A DNA stretch of 62,447 nt from Planctomycetota bacterium. Lineage in GTDB: Bacteria > Planctomycetota > UBA1135 > GCA-002686595. The position numbers and the translations under genes were made by a program. Under the pieces are notes generated by a model that was not told where the DNA came from, searched no databases, and saw only the letters and a list, made by a program, of their open reading frames with translations. Numbering within the stretch: position 1 is the first letter of the stretch; every line of letters starts with the position of its first letter. The DNA lies in contig VGYZ01000011.1 of NCBI GenBank assembly GCA_016872795.1, positions 1 through 62,447 of the forward strand, read 5' to 3'. Shown here piece by piece: positions 19,453-29,018 of this stretch.

Positions 19453-20943
19453 TCAACCGTCCTTGGGCTTGTCTTCCGGCTTGTCTTCCGGCTTGTCTTC
19501 CGGCTTGTCTTCCGGCTTGTCTTCCGGCTTGTCTTCGGGCTTGTCTTCGGGCTTGTCTTCGGGCTTGGGAGCTTCCTCGGGCTTGTCGCCCGGGGTCTCC
19601 CCAGCGCCCTCGGCCGGCTTCTCGTCGCTCTCACCCTTGTCCTGCCGCGCCTCGGGGGCGAGCTGGTCGCTCGGGCGCGGGCGGATGTGGGCATAGAACA
19701 GCTCGGCCGACTTGTCGTAGGCGAGCTTGCCCTCGACGACCGTGTACTGAACGAGCGACTGGTAGTGCATGACATCGCCGTCGAGCACGATCAGGTCGCA
19801 GTCCTTGCCCTTCTCGAGGCTGCCGACCTTGTGCGACACGCCGAGCAGGCGCGCGGGCACGATCGTGATCGACTCGAGCGCCGCCTGATCGGACAGGCCG
19901 CCGCGCACCGCGAAGCCCGCCTCGATCGGCAGGTGCAGGATGTCGCGACCGGCGATGCCGCCGAGATCGACGCCGGTGGACGAGGGGATCACGCACACCT
20001 GCACGCCGGAGCGGTGCAGGATGGCCGCGTTCTCGATGCTCGAGCCGCCGTCGCGGACGAGCTGCTCTTCCTTGTCGCGGCGGTCGCGCGGAGTGACCAC
20101 GGCGTAGGCACCGGCGCGGCCGAGCTCGTCCGCCACCGTCCAACCCTCGACGCAGCCGTCGATCACCGGACGGAAGCCAAAGCGCTGGGCGAGCCGCGCG
20201 ACTTCGAGCAGGTCCCCGCGCCGCGTCGCGTTGAAGCGCGCCATCACGCGGCCCTCGAGGATCGCCTTGGCGGTCGAGTCGACACCGCTCGAGCTCGGCT
20301 CCTTCAGGTCTTTCTGCTCGCGCTTCTTCTCCTCCCAGTCGCGGTACTCGCGCAGGTAACGCGCGGCGCGGTCGAACTTCTCGACCCACTCGAGCTTGCC
20401 GCTGGGGTTGGAGTTGGTGAAGGACAAGGTCGCGAGGAAGCGCTCGCGCAGCACGACATTCTTGATGTCGCGGCGCTTGAGCTTGAGCGCGGTGTTCGAC
20501 TGCCCCGCCGTCGTGATGCCGCTCGCGAGCGCGAGCAACATGCGCTGGTTGTAGGGGTCGACCGAGTCCGCGAAGTCCCCGCTCGTCATCCCGAACAGGC
20601 CGTTCGAGTTGATCGCGACGAGTCCGGGGTAGACGCGCTGGCCGGTGGCGTCGAGCGTCTTGGCTTCGGCCGGGATCTCGACCTCGTGGCCGACGGCCTC
20701 GATCACGCCGTTCTTCGAGAGCACCGTGGCCCCGCGCAGCACGGCGCCAGTCCCGGTGTAGACATCGCCGCCGGTGACGGCGAACCACTCGTCCTGCTTC
20801 TCGTCCTTCTTGTCCTTGGCGGCCTCGTCCTTCTTGTCGCCCTCCTTCTTGTCTCCATCCTGCGCGAAGGCCGGCGGGGCGAGGAACGACAGGGCCGCGA
20901 GGGCCAGAGCGCCGAGGGCGCGGAATCGATGTGCGAGCTTCAT
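19453..20943 (-). CDS. A1: exported amidohydrolase-family protein, metal site lost, with PEDK repeat tail
   Basis: The last gene of the operon, 496 aa. It has a signal peptide (ALGALALAALSFLAPPAFAQ), then a Lys/Asp/Glu-rich stretch at residues 29-52. The composite beta-domain and TIM-barrel outline of COG1228 amidohydrolases follows: GVIEAVGHEVEIPAEAKTLD and, near the C-terminus, VGSLEKGKDCDLIVLDGDV. The position of the metal-binding HxH reads NSN (residues 112-114, VAINSNGLFG). The later ligand strands read MARFNATRRGD, PVIDGCVEGW and VIPSSTGVDLGG, without His or the final Asp, so no metal centre is expected. The C-terminus is an acidic/basic tail ending in eight tandem PEDK units. Its start overlaps the stop of A2 by 4 nt (ATGA). 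Confidence 0.85.
   Translation of the reverse strand: MKLAHRFRALGALALAALSFLAPPAFAQDGDKKEGDKKDEAAKDKKDEKQDEWFAVTGGDVYTGTGAVLRGATVLSKNGVIEAVGHEVEIPAEAKTLDATGQRVYPGLVAINSNGLFGMTSGDFADSVDPYNQRMLLALASGITTAGQSNTALKLKRRDIKNVVLRERFLATLSFTNSNPSGKLEWVEKFDRAARYLREYRDWEEKKREQKDLKEPSSSGVDSTAKAILEGRVMARFNATRRGDLLEVARLAQRFGFRPVIDGCVEGWTVADELGRAGAYAVVTPRDRRDKEEQLVRDGGSSIENAAILHRSGVQVCVIPSSTGVDLGGIAGRDILHLPIEAGFAVRGGLSDQAALESITIVPARLLGVSHKVGSLEKGKDCDLIVLDGDVMHYQSLVQYTVVEGKLAYDKSAELFYAHIRPRPSDQLAPEARQDKGESDEKPAEGAGETPGDKPEEAPKPEDKPEDKPEDKPEDKPEDKPEDKPEDKPEDKPKDG
19468..19563. repeat. eight tandem 12-bp units coding for PEDK
   Basis: Eight back-to-back copies of a 12-mer, five as CTTGTCTTCCGG and three as CTTGTCTTCGGG on the plus strand. 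They are in frame with A1 and encode (PEDK)8 in its tail. The unit-length homogeneity suggests recent expansion by slippage, so copy number may vary among strains. Confidence 0.9.
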
Positions 20944-22202
20944 TCCTTCACCTCCCCAGACACGAACTCGCCGTCGAGCATGACGGCCATGACCTGCGTG
21001 CTCGGCTCGAAGGGGTCGCCGTTCAGGAACAGCATGTTGGCGGCCTTGCCCTTCTCGAGACTGCCGACCTGCTTCTCGAGCTTGAGCACCGCCGCCGGCT
21101 CGAGCGTGACGCCCTTGAGCGCCACCTCGCGCGCGAGGCCCGCGCCGATCAACTCGCCCACATGGCGCAGCAGGGCGGCGTGGTCGTCGACCGTGTCGTT
21201 GCGCGGCTTGAAGGCGACCTTGGCACCGCTCGCGGAGAGCTCCGCGGCGAGGTTGCGCTGGCGCATCGTGCCCGGCACGAGCGAGATCTGCGGCTCCATG
21301 ACGACGCGCACGCCGCGCTTGCCGATCTCGTCCTTGACCTCGAACAGGTCGATCTCGCGCGTCATCAGGACGCGCAGCGCGAAGTCGAGCTTGCGCTCGC
21401 CGATCGCATCGACCCAGTGCGCCCAATCCGCGGCCTGCGCGATCGACACCAGCATGCCCAGCTCGCCGTCGCGCACCTGCAGGAACGGCTTGACCTTGGG
21501 ATCGGCCTCGGGCGGCACGAAGTCCTTGGACTTGTCGTCGGCCTTCTTCTCCGCGGGCTTGGCCTCGCCGTCCTTCTTCTCCTCGTCCTTCTTCTCCGCG
21601 GGCTTGGCCTTGGAGTCCTTGTCGAACTTCTCCTTGGCCTTCTTCACCTTCTCGTCGTGCTCGTCGACCTTCGCCCACGCATCGCGCACCTGCTTCTTGG
21701 TCTGCGCGTTGGCGCGGAAGTACACCTTCAGGTAGGCCGCTTCCTCGACGAGCATCTCCGAGAGCGTCGCGCCGTGCGGGCGCAGGGCCGAGGCGTGACC
21801 GGGGAAGCCCGTGCCCGGGGGATACAGGCCGATGGTCGTGACGCCCGCCTCGAGCACCTCCTTGTAGTCGGGGTGACGCGGCTGCACTTCCGGAGTCGGC
21901 GAGGCCTCGGGGCTGAACACCTGCCCGGCGCGGCCGTCGACGCCCAGGCGCGTGTAGCACGACACGAGGCCGGGCATCACGACCCAGTCGGGGCGCTCGA
22001 ACACCGGGATGCCGCGCGCCACGGGCAAGTCGGCGCCGATCTCGATGATCTTGCCGCCGTCGACGAGGATCACGGCGTGCTCGATCGCGGCGCCCGAGGC
22101 GGTCTCGGCACGGCCGACCTTGATGGCGAGCAGCCCGCCGGAGGGCTCGGACACGCCGCCGATGGCGGGTGCGAGCGTCAGGATGGTGGTGAGGATGGTC
22201 AT
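20940..22202 (-). CDS. A2: amidohydrolase-family protein, metal site lost, with Lys-rich insertion
   Basis: 420 aa. A short hydrophobic N-terminus (MTILTTILTLAPAIGG) may serve as an export signal but is weak. The fold is recognisable from AVILVDGGKIIEIGADLPVA, VMPGLVSCYTRLGVDG, EAGVTTIGLYPPGTGFPG and the C-terminal VGSLEKGKAANMLFLNGDPF. The HxH site reads Y-T-R (residues 83-85). The later strands read MLVSIAQAADWAH, RVLMTREIDLF and VAFKPRNDTVDDHA, lacking the canonical ligands. Around residues 185-245 lies a highly charged insertion (AKPAEKKDEEKKDGEAKPAE) just before the fifth barrel strand. Same operon as A1 (4-nt overlap), 27 nt after A3. Confidence 0.85.
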   Translation of the reverse strand: MTILTTILTLAPAIGGVSEPSGGLLAIKVGRAETASGAAIEHAVILVDGGKIIEIGADLPVARGIPVFERPDWVVMPGLVSCYTRLGVDGRAGQVFSPEASPTPEVQPRHPDYKEVLEAGVTTIGLYPPGTGFPGHASALRPHGATLSEMLVEEAAYLKVYFRANAQTKKQVRDAWAKVDEHDEKVKKAKEKFDKDSKAKPAEKKDEEKKDGEAKPAEKKADDKSKDFVPPEADPKVKPFLQVRDGELGMLVSIAQAADWAHWVDAIGERKLDFALRVLMTREIDLFEVKDEIGKRGVRVVMEPQISLVPGTMRQRNLAAELSASGAKVAFKPRNDTVDDHAALLRHVGELIGAGLAREVALKGVTLEPAAVLKLEKQVGSLEKGKAANMLFLNGDPFEPSTQVMAVMLDGEFVSGEVKE

Positions 22203-22229
22203 GACATTCTCTTCTTCTTTCGCTCGCGC

Positions 22230-23486
22230 CTAGAACCGCTGACGGTCCCGGGCGCGGTCGTACTCGAGGGTGCCTTCGATCCAGACGGACTCGACGCGGG
22301 CGCGCGGATCGAGCGGATCGCCGCGCCACAGGACGATGTCCGCGTGACGGCCGGGCTGCAGGCTGCCGACCTTGTCGTCGATGCCGAAAGACTTGGCCGG
22401 GTTGACCGTGCAGCCCTTGAGCATCAGGTACGGATCGGCGCCGTAGCGCGCGCCCATGGCGCCCTGCAGGAACAGCTCTTCCTGCGGCATCACGGGCGCA
22501 TCCGTGTTGAGCGTGATCAGGTTCGCGCCCGCCTTGGCGTAGCGCTCGGGCGTGCCGACCCACTCGCCCTCCGACTGACGCCAGTCGAAGGTGCGCGGCC
22601 CGAGGTTGACCGGAATGCCGACGCGCGCCGCATACGGAGCGACCTTCCAGCCGTCGAAGCAACCGTGGCTGAGCACGGGCCGCGTGTCGGGGTAGCGCTC
22701 GCCCCACATCTCGATCGTGGTGTGCACGGCGTCGCTGCCGGCGGTGTGGATCAGCACCGGCAGGTCGCCGGTCGCGACGCGCTGCAAGTTCGTGAGGCCG
22801 TCATGGCGCCGGCCTTGCTCGTTGGCCGCGATCGCCATCTCGAGCGCCTGCGCGATGGTCCACGCCATGCCGGAGCGCGTGGCGCCGAGGTCGACGCGCC
22901 GCTCGGGGTTGTAGGCCTGCGCGACCTTCATGCCGCCCGGATCGCGCAGGACGCAGCGCTCGTACTCGCCGCCGCAGCGCGTCTTGTACAGCACGCCGAA
23001 GCCCGAGTTGTTCGTGCCGCTGCCCGGGATCCCGAACAGCGTCGTCACGCCCGCCGAGCAGGCGCGCTGGATGTCGCGGTTGCCCGTCACGATCGTCGGC
23101 GATGTGCGGTACTCGGGGTTCATGGAGAGCACCATGTCGTTGATGTCTCCCCAGCCGCCGGTCTGGATGTGCGAGTGCAGGTCGATCATCCCCGGCGCGG
23201 CCCACAGCTCCGGTGCCTCGATGATGTCGTAGCCCGCGGGCAGCTCGACGCGCGGCCCGGCGTAGTCGATGCGACCCTCGCGCACGACCACCAGCCCGGG
23301 CGCGAAGACCTCGTCGGCGTCGTTGAGCGTGAAGAGCTTGCCGCAGCGGAGCGCGAAGCCCGCTTCACCCGCGGCGAGCGGCTGGATCGCGCCGACGCCG
23401 GCCGGCGCGGAGTCCGCGCTGCGGCGCGTGCTCGCGCAGGCGAGCGCACCGAGCGCGAGACCGAGGAGTGCGATGTGGCTCACCAT
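22230..23486 (-). CDS. A3: exported amidohydrolase with intact metal site
   Basis: 418 aa. The N-terminus MVSHIALLGLALGALACAST is a signal peptide, possibly lipoprotein type with Cys17. All ligands of the binuclear COG1228/prolidase-like family can be placed: HSH at 104-106 (GMIDLHSHIQTGG), the candidate carboxylated Lys187 (GGMKVAQAYNP), His247 (VLIHTAGSDAVH), His274 (VLSHGCFDGW) and Asp329 (LNTDAPVMPQEEL). The C-terminal composite domain has VGSLQPGRHADIVLWRGDP. Such enzymes hydrolyse cyclic amides or, in the closest characterised relatives, Xaa-Pro or acyl-amino acid peptides (family knowledge); the substrate here is unknown. It overlaps the stop of A4 by 7 nt. Confidence 0.92.
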   Translation of the reverse strand: MVSHIALLGLALGALACASTRRSADSAPAGVGAIQPLAAGEAGFALRCGKLFTLNDADEVFAPGLVVVREGRIDYAGPRVELPAGYDIIEAPELWAAPGMIDLHSHIQTGGWGDINDMVLSMNPEYRTSPTIVTGNRDIQRACSAGVTTLFGIPGSGTNNSGFGVLYKTRCGGEYERCVLRDPGGMKVAQAYNPERRVDLGATRSGMAWTIAQALEMAIAANEQGRRHDGLTNLQRVATGDLPVLIHTAGSDAVHTTIEMWGERYPDTRPVLSHGCFDGWKVAPYAARVGIPVNLGPRTFDWRQSEGEWVGTPERYAKAGANLITLNTDAPVMPQEELFLQGAMGARYGADPYLMLKGCTVNPAKSFGIDDKVGSLQPGRHADIVLWRGDPLDPRARVESVWIEGTLEYDRARDRQRF

Positions 23487-24769
23487 TGGCGCGGCTCCTG
23501 CGGCGCGCGGTACGCGAGCTGTCCCTCGATGTAGACGCGCTGCACCCAGTTGCGCGGGTCGGCCGGATCGCCGGTGATGACCACGATGTCGGCGTCCTTG
23601 CCGGCCTCGAGGCTCCCCACGCGCGCTGCGACGCCCGCGACGAGCGCGGGGACGATCGTGAGCCCGCGCACGGCCTGCATCTCGCTGCCGTCGAAGCCGT
23701 ACTTCATCGAGACCGCGGCCTGCAGCGGCAGCTCCTCGGCCGGCACGACGGGCGCGTCCGTGTTGAAGCCGATCTTCGAGAGCCCGCGCTGCTGGTATTC
23801 GCCGGCGCAGGAGAGGATCGCGCCGTCGGTGTAGTGGCGTCCCTCGGGCGTGTCGACCTCGCGCGGGCCGACGATCGCCGCGATGCCCAAGCGCTCGGCC
23901 TCGCTCGTGGCGAGGAAGCCGCCCCACTCGCCGTGGTCGATGAACACATCGAGCCCGAACTCCTGCTTGAGAATGCGGATCGTCGCGTGCACCAGCTGGT
24001 ACATCTGCGTGTGCGTAGAGATCTGCGCCTCGCCCGAGGCCAGCGCGCGGAAGGTCTCGTACTGCGGATCGACGGCCGGCCGCTCGCCCTTGCCGCTCTC
24101 GTGCTCGCTCCAGCGGCGCGCGTAGCCGAGCCCGCGCCGCACGCTGGTGCGAATGTGCCAGTTCATCATCGAACGGCCCATGCCGTAGGCCCAGCGCGTC
24201 GGGTTGTCGCCCTGCGCGACCTTGAGCGAGCCCGGATCGCGCAGCCGCGACTCCTCGAATGTGTCGAGGCCGGTCTTCATCAGGATCCCTTGGCCGCCGA
24301 TGTTCGTGCCCGAGCCCGGGATGTAGAGGATCGTCGTCACGCCCGCCGCGAGGCAGCGCAGCAAGTTCGGATTGCGCGGCACGACCGAGGGCGAGACCCG
24401 CAGGCCCTCGTTGGTCTGGTAGACCATGTCGTTGATGTCCTGCGTGCCGCCGATGTGGCTGTGCAGGTCGACCATGCCGGGCATGAGCCACGCTTGGCCG
24501 AGCTCGATGCGCTCGTAGCCCTCGGGCGCGGCTTCCTCCGCGCTCGCCACGCGCTCGATCTTGCCGTCCTTGACGAGCAAGAGCGCGCGGTCGACGACTT
24601 GCTCGCCGTCCCACGACGCGACCAGCGCCTTGGCGGCCGCGAGCGCGAGTCCGGGCCCGCCCTTCTCGCCCGCGCGCTGCGCCCACGACGGCGATGCGAC
24701 GGCGCCCCACGCCAGCCCGAGGGCCAGCGCGCGGCGCACGAACGCGGTCGTGGCGCGGCGCGAGAGCAT
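23480..24769 (-). CDS. A4: exported amidohydrolase with intact metal site
   Basis: 429 aa with a Tat/Sec-like signal peptide (RRALALGLAWGAVASPSWAQ). The arginine pair before it (LSRR, VRR) makes Tat export possible. Complete ligand set: HSH 103-105 (MVDLHSHIGGTQDINDM), Lys183 (GSLKVAQGDNP), His253 (QISTHTQMYQLVH), His279 (FIDHGEWGGF) and Asp338 (GFNTDAPVVPAEEL). It is clearly paralogous to A5: they share GGPGLAL..AKALVAS..GEQVVD after the signal, as well as YIPGSGTN.GGQGIL and TGDP.DPR. It shares one nucleotide with the stop of A5, which implies tight translational coupling. Confidence 0.93.
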   Translation of the reverse strand: MLSRRATTAFVRRALALGLAWGAVASPSWAQRAGEKGGPGLALAAAKALVASWDGEQVVDRALLLVKDGKIERVASAEEAAPEGYERIELGQAWLMPGMVDLHSHIGGTQDINDMVYQTNEGLRVSPSVVPRNPNLLRCLAAGVTTILYIPGSGTNIGGQGILMKTGLDTFEESRLRDPGSLKVAQGDNPTRWAYGMGRSMMNWHIRTSVRRGLGYARRWSEHESGKGERPAVDPQYETFRALASGEAQISTHTQMYQLVHATIRILKQEFGLDVFIDHGEWGGFLATSEAERLGIAAIVGPREVDTPEGRHYTDGAILSCAGEYQQRGLSKIGFNTDAPVVPAEELPLQAAVSMKYGFDGSEMQAVRGLTIVPALVAGVAARVGSLEAGKDADIVVITGDPADPRNWVQRVYIEGQLAYRAPQEPRQW

Positions 24770-26052
24770 CAGAAGCGGCGCCTCTCCCGCTGCGGGTCGT
24801 ACACCAAGCGGCCTTCGATCAGCACGAGCTCGACATGCGAGCGCGGATCCGAAGGATCGCCGGAGATCACGACGATGTCCGCGTCCTTGCCCGGCTCGAG
24901 GCTGCCGACGCGGTGCGCGATGCCCGCGGTGACGGCCGGCACGATCGTGTGACCGCGCACGCCCGTCATCTGCGAGTTGTCGAGCCCGTACTTCACATTG
25001 ACCGCCGATTGGAGGAACAGCTCCTCCTGCGGAATCACGGGCGCGTCCGTGTTGAAGCCGACCATCTTGTGGCCCTTCTCGACATAGCCCGCCGCGAGGC
25101 TCTGCACCTTCTCGGGGTTGCTCGAGACCCAGTCGATCATCGAGCGACTCGGCACATCGACGTTGCGCGGTCCGAGGATCGCGTTGACGCCCATCTGCTG
25201 CGCGAGGCCCGCGTAGATGTAGCCGCCGAACTCGCCATGGTCGATGTACACATCGATCCCGAACTCACCCTTGATCATCAGGATCGTCATCATCACGACC
25301 TGCGCGACCTGCGTGTGCGTCGACACCTGCGTGCGCTTGGCCGAGAGCTCGCGGAACAGCTCGAGGCGCATGTCGCGCTTGGGCTTGGGACCCTTGCCGG
25401 CCTCGAAGGCCTCCCAGCGCTTCGCATAGGCGAGGCCCTGGGTGAACATGTGCCGCAGGTGCCAGTTCTCCCATGTCTTGCCGACGCCGAAGAGATAGCG
25501 CTCGGGGTTGCCCCACTGTGCGACCTTGAGCGAGCCCGGATCGCGAATCACCGCCTCCTCGTACTTGGGCAGGCCGGTCTTCAGCAGAATGCCCTGACCG
25601 CCGGAGTTGGTGCCCGAGCCGGGGATGTAGAGCACGCTCGTCACCGCGCCGCCGAGCGCGCGCTGGAACTCCTTGTTCTCGGGGATCACCGAGGCGCGCA
25701 CGCGCACCTCGGGGTTGGTGACATACACCATCTCGTTGATGTCCATCGACCCGCCGACATGGCTGTGCAGATCGATCATGCCCGGCATGCACCACAGCGC
25801 GCCGAGGTCGCGCACCGCGTAGCCCATCGGCACCGCCGTGCTCGCGCGCGGGCCGACGAGCTCGATCTTGCCGTCGCGCACGAGGATCACGGCGTGGTCG
25901 ACGACCTGCTCGCCCTCGAGCGAGGCGACCAGCGCCTTCGCCGTCAGCAGCGCGAGGCCCGGACCGCCCTTGTCACCCGGCTGCGGCTGCTGCGCCGACG
26001 CGATCGACGCGCCGAACACGAGCCCCGCGAGCACCAGCATGGAACGCATCAT
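24769..26052 (-). CDS. A5: exported amidohydrolase with intact metal site
   Basis: 427 aa, signal peptide MRSMLVLAGLVFGASIASAQ. Ligands: HSH 96-98 (MIDLHSHVGGSMDINEM), Lys176 (GSLKVAQWGNP), His246 (VSTHTQVAQVV), His272 (YIDHGEFGGY) and Asp336 (GFNTDAPVIPQEEL). It is the closest paralogue of A4, and both have the short linker YAKRWEAFEAGKG before the fifth strand, where other members of the operon carry long charged insertions. The next gene upstream, A6, ends 27 nt away. With A3 and A4 it forms the block of three apparently catalytic members in the ten-gene operon. Confidence 0.93.
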   Translation of the reverse strand: MMRSMLVLAGLVFGASIASAQQPQPGDKGGPGLALLTAKALVASLEGEQVVDHAVILVRDGKIELVGPRASTAVPMGYAVRDLGALWCMPGMIDLHSHVGGSMDINEMVYVTNPEVRVRASVIPENKEFQRALGGAVTSVLYIPGSGTNSGGQGILLKTGLPKYEEAVIRDPGSLKVAQWGNPERYLFGVGKTWENWHLRHMFTQGLAYAKRWEAFEAGKGPKPKRDMRLELFRELSAKRTQVSTHTQVAQVVMMTILMIKGEFGIDVYIDHGEFGGYIYAGLAQQMGVNAILGPRNVDVPSRSMIDWVSSNPEKVQSLAAGYVEKGHKMVGFNTDAPVIPQEELFLQSAVNVKYGLDNSQMTGVRGHTIVPAVTAGIAHRVGSLEPGKDADIVVISGDPSDPRSHVELVLIEGRLVYDPQRERRRF

Positions 26053-26079
26053 CGATGTGGTCTCCGAAACCGAGCCCGC

Positions 26080-29018
26080 TCAGCGGACCTCTTCACCGTT
26101 CACGAAGGTGCGCAGCACGCGCGTCTGCGGCTCGAGCGGCGGACCGTCGAGCAGCAGCACATCGCCATCGAGACCCGCCGCGAGACGGCCGACCGCGAGG
26201 CGACGCCCATCATGGCGGCGACATCGGCCGTGAGCGCGCGCAGCGCCACATCCGGGCTCAGGCCGCGCGAGACCGCGTAGGCCGCGATCACGGGCAGCTC
26301 CGCCGCGCCTTCCTCGGCCGCGCTGTGGAAGCCGAGCTTCACACCCGCGCTGGCGAGCTCGATGTAGCGATTGCGCAGGCCGTTCAGGCCCTGGCCCTCT
26401 TCCGTGGCGAGCACAGAATGGCTGAGCAGCACGCCCGCCACGCGCCCGCGCAGCCGGTCCGCGATCTTCCACGCGTCCTCGGCTCCGACGAGCACGGGCC
26501 GGATGCCCACCGCCTCGAAAGCCGCGACGCAGGCGAGGATCTCGTCCTCGCGCTCGACATTGACGAGGATCGCCGCCTCGCCGCGCATGGCGCGACGGAA
26601 CGGATCGAGGTGCGGGTCGATGCCCGGCGAGCGCGGCTTGCCCTTGGGCTCCGCCGCCGCTTCCGCGGCCTTCGCCTTGCGGATCTCCGGCGCCCTGATT
26701 TCAGGCAGTTCCTTGGCCGTGCGCTCGAGCGCGCACTTCGCGTCGTTCGCACCGACATCGATGCGCGCCTCGAACTTGCCGCCCTTGGGCTCGCCCGAGA
26801 GGTACACGAAGCCGCGCGTGCCGAGTCCGGCCACGGCGAGCTTCTTGTCCTTCCAAGAGCCCGCGAGCTGCACGAGCGTCGCCGAGACGCTGTCGCAGCG
26901 CAGGGCGCCGCTCACCTTGTCGCCCTCGAGGCGCAGGCGCAGCGTGAAGGCTGCTTCCGAAGAGCCGGAGAGCGTGAGCTTGCCCGACCACATGCCCGTG
27001 ACCGGGTCGGCCTCTTCCTCTTCCTTCTTGCCCTTCTTCTTGTCGTCCTTCTTCTCGTCCTTCTTGTCGCCGGACGACTCGTCCTTCTTTTCCTCGGGCG
27101 CAGCGGACTTCTCGTCCTTCTTCTCGCCTTCCTTCTTCTCGCCTTCCTTCTTGTCGGCGTCCTTCTTGTCGGCGTCCTTCTTGTCGGCTTCCTTCTTGTC
27201 CGCCGACTTGTCTTCCTTGGGAGCCTCCGCGGGCGGCGGCACCCACTTCTTCATGGCCTCCTCGTAGTCCGCCCACTTCTTGGCGTAGTCGCGCGCCTTT
27301 TCGAGCGTCTCGCGCACGCGCTGGCCGCTCTTGAGCCGGTTCTGGTCGGTCCACTGCACGCGCAGCGCCGCCGGATCGGCCACGATCGCCGCTTCGACGT
27401 CTTCCGCCGCCGGCTTGTAGGCGAGCATCGGCACGCCCGAATCGTTCACGCCGCGCGGCGACATCATCACCGTGGTGACGCCCGCCTTGGCGACGCGACG
27501 ATCGGTCTCGTCGCCGCTCTCGACGATGCGCGCGAGCTTGAAGTCCGGCTGCGGAACGCGGCTGGATCCGTTGAGTCCGAGGAAACCGAGCGCGTCGATC
27601 ATGCCCGGCATCGCCACCGGAGCGCGCACGACCGTCGCACCCATCGGATGGCTGACGCGGCGGCCGAGCTCGGCCACGCGGCCGTTGCGCAGGAGCAACT
27701 GGCCGGGGCGCAGCACTTCGCCGTCGCCGACGTGCAGCTCCTCGACCTCGACCACCACCGCGCTCGACTCGCCGTTCTTCCACGCGAGCTCGCCGCCGAC
27801 CCACGTCGCGACCACGCCGGTCGTCGCCGCGAGCGGCGCGCCGGTGAAGACGCACACATCGCCGCGCTTGCCGACCGTCAGGCTGCCGACCTCGGCGTCG
27901 ACGCCGATGGCCTTGGCCGCGCCGAGCGTGATCGCGCGCAGCGCAGCATCCGCGGACAGACCGCCGCGCGAAGCGAGCTGCGCCGCGAAGCGCAGGTCTC
28001 CGGCGCGCAGGCCCGAGTCCGTCGCGATCGCGAGCTCGACGCCCGCCGCCGCGTACTTCGCCGCCGCGTCGTAGACCGGCCAGCTCGCGTCCTCGCCCTT
28101 GCCGAAGTCACGGCCCGGGTTGTCGGCGGCCGCATCGACGGTGACGATCACCGGCACCTTGGCCTCGGCCACATCCTTGGCGAGCGCCGCCGCACCGCTG
28201 GCGCCCTCGAGCACCAGCGGCAGCTTCTCGCGCTTGGACCACTCGAGCAGCACGCGCACTTCCTCCGCGCTGTCGGCGCCCATGCGCCAGGGAGTCGCGG
28301 CGCTCATCAGCTCGCGCAGCACCTCGGAGGTCTGCGGACCGTAGCGCCCGTCTTCCTTGACGCGGCCCTTGGCGCGCGCGAGCAGCTCGTCGAGCGCGAG
28401 CACCGCGCCCATGGCCGAGCCCGGCAGCTGCTGCTCGACCAAACCGAGCCCGACATCGATCGTCGCAGGCACCGGCGGCTCCCAGTAGCCCGGGACACTG
28501 CGCGCGGCGCTCGTGATCGTTCCATGGATCGCGGCGCTCTCGTCGAGCACGCGCTCCCCGCCTTCGCCCGCGAGCTGCACCACCGCGCCCTGACCGCCGA
28601 CGAGGCGCGCGCGCGCGGGTGCGACATAGGCCGTGGTCACGCCGCCCATCAGGTCGAGCAGGTAGGCGTTCGAGTATGTGTCGAAGTTGTCGATCGCGCG
28701 CACGGCCGGATCGGCGGTGCGCGGCGAGCCCTGCGCGGCCCCGAAGGCCGAGCCAGCGGACACGAGGCCCGGCGCGAGCACCGCGTCGGGACCGTAGTCG
28801 ACGATGTGCGCGCCCGCGGGCACGCGGACATCCTTGCCGACCGCGACGATGCGGCCGTCCTTGACCACCACGGCTCCGCCGCCGGTGATCGGGGTCGAGC
28901 CGTCGACGGTTTGGATCGTGCCCGCCCTGAGCACGACGGTGCCGCCGCCCGCATGGGCGAGCGCGGCGAGCGCGAGGGCCGCGAGTCCGGCGGCCGCGGT
29001 GCGTGCCGTCCGAATCAC
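26080..29018 (-). CDS. A6: two-domain amidohydrolase-family protein, both metal sites lost; apparent frameshift near the 3' end
   Basis: Start GTG at 29018 overlaps the stop of A7 (GTGA); the N-terminus is a signal peptide (AAAGLAALALAALAHAGGG). Two amidohydrolase-like domains follow in tandem. In the first the HxH site reads GSA (LAPGLVSAGSAFG); in the second it reads LGF (AMPGMIDALGFLG). Between the halves of the second domain sit a Lys/Glu/Asp-rich stretch of about 80 residues and an inserted beta-rich module (MWSGKLTLSGSSEAAFTLRL, YLSGEPKGGKFEARIDVG). Near 26197-26204 the frame breaks: after ADVAAMMGV the expected RLAVGRLAAGLDGDVLLLDG and TFVNGEEVR continue in another frame to a stop at 26080. 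The unshifted frame would end at 26100. The indel could be real or a sequencing error; length without it is about 980 residues. Confidence 0.8.

Noticed and set aside
19468-19563. Short regular repeats considered as a CRISPR-like array
   Set aside because: The 12-bp units are contiguous without spacers, and they are in frame in A1 coding for PEDK.
19453-22707. A single minus-strand frame covering A1 and most of A2 and A3 positions
   Set aside because: A2 and A3 are coded in other frames with signal peptides and family motifs; the long frame upstream of 20943 is a shadow.
27000-27240. Repetitive CTTCTTGTC-rich stretch considered as a non-coding repeat
   Set aside because: It encodes the Lys/Glu/Asp-rich insertion of A6 in frame and is explained by low-complexity protein sequence.
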